6,134 nucleotides of DNA from Planctomycetales bacterium. GTDB lineage: Bacteria; Planctomycetota; Planctomycetia; Pirellulales; UBA7805. Positions 1 through 5,613 of this stretch are shown one piece after another. The notes beneath the pieces are model-generated. The model was given only the letters and a program-made list of their open reading frames with translations. It did not search any database and was not told where the DNA came from. The stretch is taken from NCBI GenBank assembly GCA_011772275.1, contig WVZU01000049.1, positions 1 to 6,134 of the forward strand. Reading direction: 5' to 3'. Position numbers and translations under genes: made by a program. The first letter of the stretch is position 1. Every line of letters starts with the position of its first letter.

Positions 1-25
1 CGGCCCGCCGGCCGGAAGGCACCAC

Positions 26-676
26 ATGCAACGTTCACTGGCAAAAAGGCTCTGGTACCACTTCTTACATATCTTGTGCCGCACCTACTTTGCCGCCTTC
101 TGCCAGGTCCGTGTGCGGGGGCGGGATTTCGAGCCTTCGGAAGGGGGTGTGCTGCTGGTCTCGAATCACCAAAGCCATCTCGACCCGGTGCTGGTGGGTC
201 TCTCCTGTCGGCGCCGATTGAACTACCTGGCCCGCAGCACCTTGTTTGCTTTCCCGCCGTTTCGCTGGCTGATCCAATCGCTGGATGCCATTCCGATTGA
301 GCGGGAGGGGATCGGCATGGGTGGGCTCAAGGAAACGCTCCGCCGGCTGAGAAGGGAGGAAATGGTATTGATCTTTCCCGAGGGGACACGGACTGCCAAC
401 GGCGAAGTGGCCCCTCTGAAACCCGGCTTTTGCGTCTTGGCCCGCAAAGGTAGAGCGCCCTTGCTGCCGGTGGCCATCGAGGGTGCTTTTGCCGCCTGGC
501 CACGCCAACACGGCTTGCCCAGACCGGCGGTGATCCACCTCCAGTTCGGACCGCCCCTCCGGCCCGAAGATGTCCAACGGCTGGACGACGACCAGTTGGT
601 AACCGAGGTCCAGGCCCGCATCACCGCCTGCCATGCTCAGGCCCGCCTGTTTGTGCAGCGGGCAACCCGCCCCTGA
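26..676 (+). CDS. plsC: 1-acyl-sn-glycerol-3-phosphate acyltransferase (PlsC/LPLAT family)
   Basis: This 216-residue protein carries all four motifs of the glycerolphosphate acyltransferase family. Motif I is NHQSHLD (47-53), with the catalytic His48 and Asp53 in H-X4-D spacing. Motif II is IPIER (89-93), motif III is FPEGTR (117-122) and motif IV is LPVAI (147-151). Family members transfer an acyl chain from acyl-ACP or acyl-CoA to lysophosphatidate, making phosphatidate at the inner membrane face. The hydrophobic, aromatic stretch at about 9-26 is a plausible membrane-binding helix. ATG at 26 is chosen because GGAAGG (14-19) sits 6 nt upstream. The reading frame is open to the left edge, so a longer N-terminus cannot be strictly excluded, but the length is normal for short PlsC proteins. 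A hairpin follows the TGA stop at once. Exact substrate is not shown by the sequence; other lysophospholipid acyltransferases share these motifs. In many planctomycetes I would expect cmk upstream, but nothing of it is identifiable in bases 1-25. Confidence 0.93.
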   Translation: MQRSLAKRLWYHFLHILCRTYFAAFCQVRVRGRDFEPSEGGVLLVSNHQSHLDPVLVGLSCRRRLNYLARSTLFAFPPFRWLIQSLDAIPIEREGIGMGGLKETLRRLRREEMVLIFPEGTRTANGEVAPLKPGFCVLARKGRAPLLPVAIEGAFAAWPRQHGLPRPAVIHLQFGPPLRPEDVQRLDDDQLVTEVQARITACHAQARLFVQRATRP

Positions 677-708
677 CCTGGTCGCGGCGCCCCGGCCTGC
701 GACCAAGG
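677..708 (+). terminator. GC-rich hairpin immediately after plsC, no U-tract
   Basis: TGGTCGC (679-685) pairs perfectly with GCGACCA (699-705). GGC (686-688) pairs with GCC (695-697) inside, with T698 bulged. CC (677-678) can pair with GG (707-708) across a bulged A706. The fold begins on the base after the TGA stop. It is stable, but CGTCTCGG follows rather than a T-run, so it is not a classical intrinsic terminator. It may be a U-less terminator, an mRNA 3' end stabiliser, or chance in GC-rich DNA. Confidence 0.35.
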
Positions 709-983
709 CGTCTCGGGCCGCCAAGCCGCAGGCCCGCAGGGGATTGGCTGGCGGGGCATCCGCTGGCAGGAGACACGACCCCGGACCGGCTGTCTGGACT
801 GGGTGACTTTGGCCGCTACGGCATCCGGCCACCGGCACCCCGTTCCCGCGCTGATGGAGAGGAAAAATTGGGGGCGACCGGCCGTCGTCGACGACCGTTT
901 CCCGCCCCGCCGCGTGGTCGCGGGTCGGGGAGGGTGCCTTCCTCGGATTGTCATTGGGGCTGGCATTCAGCACTCGAGCGCAA

Positions 984-1012
984 TTGTCCGGCCTGGTTTT
1001 TTCTGCTACTCT
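984..1012 (+). promoter_or_regulatory. Candidate sigma-70-type promoter for rpsA (weak)
   Basis: TTGTCC (984-989) matches four of six positions of the -35 consensus. After a 17-nt spacer, TACTCT (1007-1012) matches three of six -10 positions and is preceded by TGC (1004-1006), an extended -10 TGn element. It lies in the AT-richest part of the gap. Transcription would start near 1019, giving a leader of roughly 145 nt. Planctomycete promoter consensus is poorly defined and the match is weak, so this is only the best candidate. Confidence 0.25.
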
Positions 1013-1104
1013 TCAAAGTTTACCTCCTTTCGCTGAAAGGCTTCTGCCGGCCGATGGCGGCTGGCCAGGGGAGGGAGATCCGCTACCTGGTGAACCGCAA
1101 CGAA

Positions 1105-1133
1105 ACGGGGTGGGACGCATACCCGCCCCCCGT
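1105..1133 (+). promoter_or_regulatory. Hairpin in the rpsA leader, possible S1 autoregulatory element
   Basis: ACGGGG (1105-1110) pairs with CCCCGT (1128-1133). GGG (1112-1114) pairs with CCC (1122-1124) above a small internal loop, closing on ACGCATA. CCGC (1095-1098) and GCGG (1137-1140) could form an outer helix. The structure ends about 31 nt before the rpsA ATG, and no Shine-Dalgarno sequence lies between. In E. coli the rpsA leader is also folded, lacks a canonical SD and is repressed by free S1; a similar role here is inference from position and layout only. Confidence 0.35.
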
Positions 1134-1164
1134 CCGGCGGTGAAAGTTTGCAGTCGATTTTCGC

Positions 1165-2994
1165 ATGGTCAACAGAAACCTTATCCGCGGCCTGGATGCC
1201 GGCTCAGAGAATTGGGAACAAGAAATCAACGCCGCCATTGGTAGCGAGGACACCGACCTGTTGGTGGCCCCAAGTGCCGAGGTATCGGTAAACCAGATCA
1301 TCAGTGGCCATATCCTCCGTGTCGATCCCGAGTTTGTCCTGGTGGATGTGGGTTACAAAAGTGAAGGTGTGATCCCGCGTCGTGAGTGGGAAGAAGACGA
1401 GGAGGAACCTCAGCCGGGCCAGACGGTGGACGTCCTGATCGAGGAGATCGAAGACGTCGGCACCGGCGGCGAGACCAACCTGGAAGGCATGATTCTGCTC
1501 AGCAAGCGGAAGGCCAAGAAGATCCAGGAATGGGAAAACGTGATGTCGTCGGTCAAGGAGGGGGACGTCGTCACAGGCGTTGCGAACCGCAAAATCAAAG
1601 GGGGCCTCTTGGTCGACATTGGGGTCAACGTCTTCCTTCCCGCCAGCCAGGTCGATATCCGTCGCCCGCCCGACATTGGCGAATACCTGGGCCGTTCGAT
1701 CCAATGCAAAGTCTTAAAAATTGACGATGCACGGCGGAATATCGTGGTCAGCCGTCGCGCCTTGATTGAAGACGAACGGGAGGAAAAGAAGGCAAAACTG
1801 CTGGAAGAACTGGAAGTTGGCCAGTTGCGGACCGGCGTCGTTAAGAACATCGCCGATTTTGGGGCCTTTGTCGACCTGGGCGGCCTGGACGGACTGTTGC
1901 ACATTACCGACATGAGCTGGGGGCGGATTGGCCACCCGTCGGAAATGGTCGCCATCGACCAGGAAATCGAAGTCAAAGTGCTGGACATCGATTACAAGAA
2001 AGAAAAAATCGCTCTGGGACTGAAGCAAAAGACACCCAGCCCCTGGGAAGAAGCCGCCGCCAAATACCCGCCAGGTTCCACGGTCAGGGGGACGGTGGTG
2101 AACGTGATGAGCTACGGAGCGTTCGTCAAGCTGGAGGATGGCATTGAGGGGCTGGTCCATATCAGCGAAATGTCCTGGACGCGACGCGTCAATCATCCCA
2201 ACGAACTGGTCTCGATCAACGACGAAATTGACGTCGTCGTGCTGGGGATCAACGAGGAAAAACATGAGATTTCGCTCGGTATGAAGCAAACCCAGGCCAA
2301 CCCCTGGGACAAAGTGGCCGAACGCTATCCGCCCGACAGCCTGGTCAAGGGAACCGTGCGGAATCTGACCAACTACGGTGCCTTCGTGGAAATTGAAGAG
2401 GGAATCGACGGCCTGCTGCATATCAGCGACATGTCCTGGACCCGCAAAATCAGCCATCCCAGCGAAATGCTGGAAAAAGGCCAGGAAGTCGAATGCAAAG
2501 TCGTTTCGGTCGACCAGGAACGCCGCCGCATCGCCCTGGGGCTCAAACAGATGAGCGAGGATCCCTGGGCTTCGGATATCCCGGGCAAGTACCAGCCCGG
2601 CCAGATTGTCACGGGCAAGGTCACCAAGCTGACCAACTTCGGCGTCTTCGTCGGCCTGGAACACGGCCTGGAAGGGTTGCTGCACATTTCGGAGCTGGCT
2701 GAGGAAAAAATCGAGAACCCGGAGGATGTCGTCAAGGAAGGTGACGAAATAGAAGTGAAGATTCTGCGGGTTGATCCGGACGAACGAAAGATCGGATTGT
2801 CGCGGAAACGTGTCGACTGGGCCGAAGAAGACGAAATGGCCGAAGCCCAGGGCGGGACCGAAAGCCAAGGCGAAAAACCGGTCGCACCGCTTAAAGGCGG
2901 CATTGGCGATGAGTCCGGTCCTCTGATCAAGACCGACGAATCCGAGCCAGATAGGCCTGAACCGTCCGCGGCCGAAGAGCAAGACGAATCGTAA
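1165..2994 (+). CDS. rpsA: 30S ribosomal protein S1, six S1 domains
   Basis: The 609-residue protein has six OB-fold S1 RNA-binding domains, at about 42-115, 132-198, 217-288, 302-375, 389-462 and 477-548. Domains 3-6 are canonical, with repeats such as DFGAFVDLGGLDGLLHITDM and NYGAFVEIEEGIDGLLHISD. Domains 1 and 2 are the divergent ribosome-anchoring type; domain 2 has GGLLVDIGVNVFLPASQVD. S1 binds mRNA on the 30S subunit and unfolds structured leaders for initiation. The tail (about 551-609) is acidic, low in complexity and probably disordered. It makes the protein about 50 residues longer than E. coli S1 (557). ATG 1165 is the first possible start, since an in-frame TGA lies at 1141-1143 with no ATG, GTG or TTG between. 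No Shine-Dalgarno sequence is present, which is common for rpsA. The gene stands apart from its neighbours. Confidence 0.97.
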   Translation: MVNRNLIRGLDAGSENWEQEINAAIGSEDTDLLVAPSAEVSVNQIISGHILRVDPEFVLVDVGYKSEGVIPRREWEEDEEEPQPGQTVDVLIEEIEDVGTGGETNLEGMILLSKRKAKKIQEWENVMSSVKEGDVVTGVANRKIKGGLLVDIGVNVFLPASQVDIRRPPDIGEYLGRSIQCKVLKIDDARRNIVVSRRALIEDEREEKKAKLLEELEVGQLRTGVVKNIADFGAFVDLGGLDGLLHITDMSWGRIGHPSEMVAIDQEIEVKVLDIDYKKEKIALGLKQKTPSPWEEAAAKYPPGSTVRGTVVNVMSYGAFVKLEDGIEGLVHISEMSWTRRVNHPNELVSINDEIDVVVLGINEEKHEISLGMKQTQANPWDKVAERYPPDSLVKGTVRNLTNYGAFVEIEEGIDGLLHISDMSWTRKISHPSEMLEKGQEVECKVVSVDQERRRIALGLKQMSEDPWASDIPGKYQPGQIVTGKVTKLTNFGVFVGLEHGLEGLLHISELAEEKIENPEDVVKEGDEIEVKILRVDPDERKIGLSRKRVDWAEEDEMAEAQGGTESQGEKPVAPLKGGIGDESGPLIKTDESEPDRPEPSAAEEQDES

Positions 2995-3316
2995 AGCTCG
3001 TCAGATTCGAACCGCTATCTCCCGCACAAGCAGGCGCTCAGAGTACGCCTGCAACACGTCGATCGGAATTTCCGCGGATACCAACCGATAGCCCGCGCTA
3101 ATCCCGCCAGCCAGCGCTTCTGCTATGGACCATGCCCTGCTGCGCATCGCGGCACACCGGGCGCTTGGGTGCAACACCACGCTTCGTTCTTTTCCGCACA
3201 ACGATCAGCGAAGTAACATCCGTCGCACGCAGGAGGTTCTCTGGCGTAGTTTAGATATCCGCGGACTGCGACGATAAACTTTGTTGCCTGGGTACCCCGC
3301 AACCAAGAGCAAAAGA
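2995..3316. other. Intergenic region between rpsA and the sigma factor gene (322 bp)
   Basis: No gene is supported here. A 66-codon minus-strand frame (3001-3201) begins with TTG, has no Shine-Dalgarno sequence and resembles nothing I know. A perfect hairpin lies at 3030-3052. AGGAGGT (3231-3237) is an ideal SD sequence, but only CTG-GCG-TAG follows it, so it serves no evident start. The AT-richer stretch TTTAGATATCC (3250-3260) and GATAAACT (3273-3280) is the likeliest promoter zone for the sigma gene, but no hexamer pair with good spacing stands out. Confidence 0.5.
3030..3052 (+). terminator. Perfect 7-bp hairpin downstream of rpsA, no U-tract
   Basis: GCAGGCG (3030-3036) pairs perfectly with CGCCTGC (3046-3052) around a 9-nt loop. 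It begins 35 nt after the rpsA stop codon. No T-run follows (AACACGTC), so intrinsic termination is uncertain. It may instead mark the 3' end of the rpsA mRNA or assist factor-dependent termination. Confidence 0.35.
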
Positions 3317-4177
3317 ATGACGACCACAAAATCCACCAAACCGCCCCGTACGTCCTCCTCATCCTTGCAGAGCCCCCTGGAAACCTACTTAAGGGAAATT
3401 AACGAAACGGCACTCCTGTCGGCCAAAGAAGAACAGGATCTGGCAGTCCGCGTTGGCGAAGGCGACGTGCGAGCTCGTGATCAAATGGTCCGAGCCAACC
3501 TCCGCCTGGTCGTCAATATCGCCCGAGGCTATACCGGCAAAGGTCTGGCCCTGCAGGACCTCATCGAAGAAGGCAATCTCGGCCTGTTGCGCGCCGTGGA
3601 AGGCTTTGACCCCGCCGTGGGGACCCGATTCTCCACCTACGCCAGCTACTGGATCAAGCAGTCGATCAAACGGGCCTTGATCAATTCGGCCAAGACGATC
3701 CGCATCCCGGCCTACATGGTCGAACTGCTGTCCAAGTGGCGACGCGCGTCGGCACGCCTTTCCGAAGAACTGGGGCGGTCTCCCACGCACGAAGAGGTCG
3801 CTCGTGTGCTGGGACTGCCCAAGAAAAAACTGCCGATTATCAAAAAAGCGATCCGCATCTATAACTCCACCCCCCAAACCGACCAGTCCGAGGCCGGCTG
3901 GTCGCTGGGCGACATGGTGGAAGACGAACGCATCCGCAGCCCGGAAGATATGTTGCTGGAAAGCGACAGCCTGGCTCACGTCCTGAAAATGCTGGAGGAG
4001 ATGGACCAGCGTGAAGCCACCGTTTTGCGGATGCGGTTCGGGCTGAATGAAAATGAACCGCACACACTTAAGGAAATCGGGGAAGCGTTGCACCTGACCC
4101 GCGAACGCGTCCGGCAAATCGAAACCGAAGCGCTCAAAAAACTGCACGAAAGCCTGCAGGAACCCCGCGGCGGCTAA
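3317..4177 (+). CDS. Sigma-70 family RNA polymerase sigma factor (RpoD/RpoS-like, group 2 type)
   Basis: The product, 286 residues from ATG 3317, guides RNA polymerase to promoters. Region 1.2 is at about 19-50 (SPLETYLREINE). Region 2 covers about 52-121, with the core-binding DLIEEGN (80-86) and the -10-reading FSTYASYWIKQSIKRAL (105-121). Region 3 is at about 129-178. Region 4 is at about 221-281, with the -35-reading helix-turn-helix TLKEIGEALHLTRERVRQIE (250-269). There is no region 1.1 and no long insert between 1.2 and 2, so it is shorter than a housekeeping RpoD and fits a group 2 factor. Aligned by eye to E. coli sigma-70, Gln437, Arg441, Arg584, Glu585 and Arg588 are kept (Gln115, Arg119, Arg262, Glu263, Arg266). 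Trp433 becomes Tyr111 and Thr440 becomes Lys118. ATG 3317 is preceded by a weak SD, AAGAG (3305-3309), 7 nt away. TTG 3281 in the same frame would add 12 residues but has no SD. The Ser/Thr/Lys-rich first 17 residues look unstructured. Confidence 0.93.
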   Translation: MTTTKSTKPPRTSSSSLQSPLETYLREINETALLSAKEEQDLAVRVGEGDVRARDQMVRANLRLVVNIARGYTGKGLALQDLIEEGNLGLLRAVEGFDPAVGTRFSTYASYWIKQSIKRALINSAKTIRIPAYMVELLSKWRRASARLSEELGRSPTHEEVARVLGLPKKKLPIIKKAIRIYNSTPQTDQSEAGWSLGDMVEDERIRSPEDMLLESDSLAHVLKMLEEMDQREATVLRMRFGLNENEPHTLKEIGEALHLTRERVRQIETEALKKLHESLQEPRGG

Positions 4178-4233
4178 ATCCACCCACCCAACAGGGACCG
4201 CGCCAGCGAAACGGACCTGCTGCCCATCACACC

Positions 4234-4267
4234 GCTGGCTGTCCCCGGCCGCTGGCTGTCCCCGGCC
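4234..4267. repeat. Perfect 17-bp tandem duplication
   Basis: GCTGGCTGTCCCCGGCC occurs at 4234-4250 and again, identical and directly abutting, at 4251-4267. CC precedes the first copy, matching the CC that ends each unit. It is non-coding and lies about 55 nt after the sigma gene stop. Recent replication slippage is the simplest explanation. Confidence 0.85.
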
Positions 4268-4277
4268 TCTGTCTGCA

Positions 4278-4298
4278 GCCGGCTTCCGGGAAGCCGGC
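4278..4298 (+). terminator. Perfect 9-bp hairpin downstream of the sigma gene, no U-tract
   Basis: GCCGGCTTC (4278-4286) pairs perfectly with GAAGCCGGC (4290-4298) around a CGG triloop, 100 nt beyond the sigma gene stop. It is the most compact stable hairpin in the gap. CGGTCGCTGG follows instead of a T-run, so it is not a textbook intrinsic terminator. It is nearly symmetric and could act on either strand. The strand given follows the upstream gene. Confidence 0.4.
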
Positions 4299-4354
4299 CG
4301 GTCGCTGGACGTACCTCCCCCCAAACACCGCGCCTTGAGAGCCCTTTCCTGTTT

Positions 4355-4396
4355 GGGTGGTTTTGATTGAGCCTCGATTTTGGTCGCTCAACACCC
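4355..4396. other. Two-helix inverted repeat of unknown role
   Basis: GGGTG (4355-4359) pairs with CACCC (4392-4396). TTGAGC (4367-4372) pairs with GCTCAA (4386-4391), directly stacked on the right side. A 7-nt bulge (GTTTTGA, 4360-4366) lies on the left, and a 13-nt loop closes the fold. The eleven pairs are all Watson-Crick. There is no U-tract and no adjacent coding sequence. It could be a structured RNA, a protein-binding inverted repeat or chance. Confidence 0.3.
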
Positions 4397-4521
4397 GGTC
4401 TTTGTTCCCCAGGTACCCCCCCCCACGCCAAACGTGGCCCCGGGTTCGCTACACGTGATCCGTTGATCCCCGCTCACGGACCGCTCCCTCCAAAAGACGC
4501 GATCGCACCAACTTTATCAGC

Positions 4522-4553
4522 TTGAACGATCGAGCGGTCTGGTGGCGAATAAT
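4522..4553 (+). promoter_or_regulatory. Candidate promoter for the exported-protein gene (weak)
   Basis: TTGAAC (4522-4527) matches four of six -35 positions. AATAAT (4548-4553) resembles a -10 element, but the 20-nt spacing is longer than the usual 16-18. The block ACTTTATCAG to AATAATCATAAAC is the AT-richest part of this gap, 130-180 nt before the start codon. The exact hexamers are uncertain. Confidence 0.2.
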
Positions 4554-4676
4554 CATAAACGCGTTAAGCCGCACAAACCCTCGCCGCTGGTCGCACCCGC
4601 CGATTCAAAATCAAGAAGCGGCCTGCGCTAGACCGACGACGTTGATAGGGCGTTGCCGATCCACCAGCGGGCGATC

Positions 4677-4682
4677 AAGGAG
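4677..4682 (+). promoter_or_regulatory. Ribosome-binding site that fixes the start at 4689
   Basis: AAGGAG lies 6 nt before the second of two adjacent in-frame ATG codons (4686 and 4689) and only 3 nt before the first. The spacing therefore favours 4689. It excludes the TTG at 4653, which lies upstream of the site. Confidence 0.7.
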
Positions 4683-4688
4683 CCGATG

Positions 4689-5378
4689 ATGAAAAAACTT
4701 TTGCTTTCGACGTTCACCGCCGCAGCCTGCCTGGCCGCCGCCCACGATTCCCTGGAGGCGCAACTGATCCGCGTCGAGCCGGGTTACGTGAGAGCGCCGT
4801 TTGTGCGTGTCTATCGGACGCCGGACGGGGGGCGTCGAGTGCGAGCGCCGTTTACGGACGTCTACAGCCCCGGTTACGCTTATCCGGTCCAGCAACAATA
4901 TGAACGCGGACATGCCGGCCCGTACGCCCCGCCGCAAGTTCCGGGGCAGGTTCAGCCGAGCGGCGATCTGCTGACGGCCCAGGAACGCGCCCGCCACCAG
5001 CTCGCGGCGGCCGCCGATCGCCTCCACCGTGACCTGGGCCGCATGGTGGGGGGCAGCCAGTGGCAAGAGTACCTGCGGCTTCCCGATTCCGTATTTGCCG
5101 GGCTGCACCCCAATCAGCCCACGCCGCTTGAATTGAACATCGACCTGGACCAGCTGGAACAGGTATTGGCCCGCTTTACGCAGATCGCCAACGACGAACA
5201 ATACAACATGATTTCGGAACTCGCCTCCTTCCAGGCGGTGCACCAGAACCTGGTCGAATTCCTGGACGCCAGCCATCCGCCTCCTCCACCCCCCTCCCCA
5301 CCCGCCGGACCGCAAGAATCTGAAGAGATACCGCTGTTCCATCCGGGCCAGGGGCCTGACCAGTCATCACGGCCCTAA
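4689..5378 (+). CDS. Exported protein of unknown function with VRAPF repeats
   Basis: I do not recognise a named family. The 229-residue product starts with a Sec-type signal peptide: Lys2-Lys3, a hydrophobic core at about 4-18 (LLLSTFTAAACLAAA), and a likely cut after Ala24 in SLEAQ. Cys14 sits in AAAC, a poor lipobox, so a lipoprotein is unlikely. The mature N-terminus has two similar segments, YVRAPFVRVYRTP (33-45) and RVRAPFTDVYSPG (50-62). VRAPF segments are, from memory, common in exported planctomycete proteins. A Tyr/Gln/Pro-rich linker follows (about 63-90). Two predicted helical, charged regions (about 94-120 and 147-194) come next, including LELNIDLDQLEQVLARFTQI. The C-terminus is low in complexity, with six prolines at 197-202 and more Pro/Gly after. 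No catalytic motif is seen. It may be a periplasmic or surface-associated structural or binding protein. The long gaps on both sides suggest a single-gene unit. Confidence 0.85.
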   Translation: MKKLLLSTFTAAACLAAAHDSLEAQLIRVEPGYVRAPFVRVYRTPDGGRRVRAPFTDVYSPGYAYPVQQQYERGHAGPYAPPQVPGQVQPSGDLLTAQERARHQLAAAADRLHRDLGRMVGGSQWQEYLRLPDSVFAGLHPNQPTPLELNIDLDQLEQVLARFTQIANDEQYNMISELASFQAVHQNLVEFLDASHPPPPPPSPPAGPQESEEIPLFHPGQGPDQSSRP

Positions 5379-5383
5379 GTAAC

Positions 5384-5397
5384 CCCGCTCTGGCGGG
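5384..5397 (+). terminator. Small hairpin just after the exported-protein gene
   Basis: CCCGC (5384-5388) pairs with GCGGG (5393-5397) around a TCTG loop, starting 5 nt after the TAA. It is short and has no U-tract (CCGCGACC follows), so it is weak evidence of an RNA 3' end. The U-tailed site at 5512-5531 is the better terminator for this gene. Confidence 0.2.
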
Positions 5398-5511
5398 CCG
5401 CGACCGAATTGCCATCTTTCCCGGTGACGGCGGCAACCTGCTGAGTGCGGGCAACGCTTCACGCAGGCTCAAGATTTTTCCCCTTCCGCCTGGCTTTCGC
5501 GGAGATCGGCA

Positions 5512-5531
5512 GGGGCGGCCCCCGTTTTTTT
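5512..5531 (+). terminator. Intrinsic terminator, + strand
   Basis: GGGG (5512-5515), a CGG loop and CCCC (5519-5522) form a short all-GC hairpin followed within 2 nt by seven T (5525-5531). It would end transcripts of the exported-protein gene, whose stop is 134 nt upstream. The stem is only 4 bp, so strength is uncertain, but the U-tract is clear. Confidence 0.5.
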
Positions 5532-5548
5532 CAGCGGACGCCGGTCAG

Positions 5549-5583
5549 AAAAAAAGCCCGTCAAGCGTGTGCGTTGCCGGGCT
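5549..5583 (-). terminator. Intrinsic terminator for the minus-strand toroid gene
   Basis: Read on the minus strand, AGCCCG (5583-5578) pairs with CGGGCT (5560-5555). After one mismatch CAA (5576-5574) pairs with TTG (5564-5562), closing a 9-nt loop. The stem runs straight into a U7 tract (A5549-A5555 on the + strand). The stop of the toroid gene at 5614 is 30 nt upstream. This has the full layout of a rho-independent terminator. Confidence 0.72.
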
Positions 5584-5613
5584 GGGGGATCCGTTTGGCG
5601 TACCGGGGAATGC

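Larger units (their letters stand above)
677..1164. other. Intergenic region between plsC and rpsA (488 bp)
   Basis: I see no convincing gene here. Short open frames exist on both strands, but they lack ribosome-binding sites, recognisable domains and natural composition. The left part (about 677-945) is very GC-rich and contains the post-plsC hairpin and a perfect 12-bp palindrome, GTCGTCGACGAC (884-895). The right part (about 960-1035) is distinctly AT-richer, with a T6 run at 997-1002, and is where a promoter for rpsA would be expected. The last 130 bases form the rpsA leader. Confidence 0.6.
4178..4688. other. Intergenic region between the sigma gene and the exported-protein gene (511 bp)
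   Basis: No gene is supported in this gap. It holds a 17-bp tandem duplication (4234-4267), a perfect 9-bp hairpin (4278-4298), a two-helix fold (4355-4396) and a C9 run (4416-4424). A small CCACG/CGTGG hairpin (4423-4437) and a weak promoter candidate (4522-4553) follow. Composition shifts from GC-rich at the left to AT-richer around 4505-4560, consistent with a promoter region before the next gene. Confidence 0.55.

Noticed and set aside
884..895. Perfect 12-bp palindrome GTCGTCGACGAC
   Set aside because: It is built from repeated GTC/GAC steps in very GC-rich DNA. It has no partner site or nearby regulator gene, so an operator cannot be supported.
65..973. 302-codon open frame on the minus strand across plsC and the following gap
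   Set aside because: It is antisense to a clear PlsC, is low in complexity, has no domain I recognise, and is explained by the codon bias of GC-rich DNA.
997..1002. T6 run that could be a terminator tail upstream of rpsA
   Set aside because: No stable stem immediately precedes it (only CC/GG pairs within CCGGCCTGG). It fits better as the spacer of the candidate promoter.
1714..2982. 422-codon open frame on the minus strand inside rpsA
   Set aside because: It mirrors the S1 repeats: periodic FDFDFLVDGD-like blocks are the antisense of the repeated S1 domains. rpsA is unambiguous on the other strand.
3004..3013. GATTCGAACC, which reads GGTTCGAATC on the minus strand like a tRNA T-arm
   Set aside because: The flanking bases do not form a 5-bp T-stem, and no acceptor, D or anticodon arm can be built around it.
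3001..3201. Possible 66-residue gene on the minus strand between rpsA and the sigma gene
   Set aside because: It uses a TTG start, has no Shine-Dalgarno sequence, no recognisable motif, and its DNA contains the post-rpsA hairpin.
3231..3237. Perfect SD sequence AGGAGGT
   Set aside because: No ATG, GTG or TTG follows at a suitable distance. CTG-GCG-TAG is the only nearby reading, so it is taken as chance.
3389..4324. 311-codon open frame on the minus strand inside the sigma gene
   Set aside because: It is antisense to a full sigma-70 protein with intact motifs. Its translation is Gln/Phe/Gly-rich with no known domain.
4416..4424. C9 homopolymer
   Set aside because: It lies in non-coding DNA with no evidence of phase-variable expression, and its length may partly be a sequencing or assembly artefact.
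4611..5342. 243-codon open frame on the minus strand opposite the exported-protein gene
   Set aside because: The + strand has a ribosome-binding site and a textbook signal peptide. The minus frame has neither.
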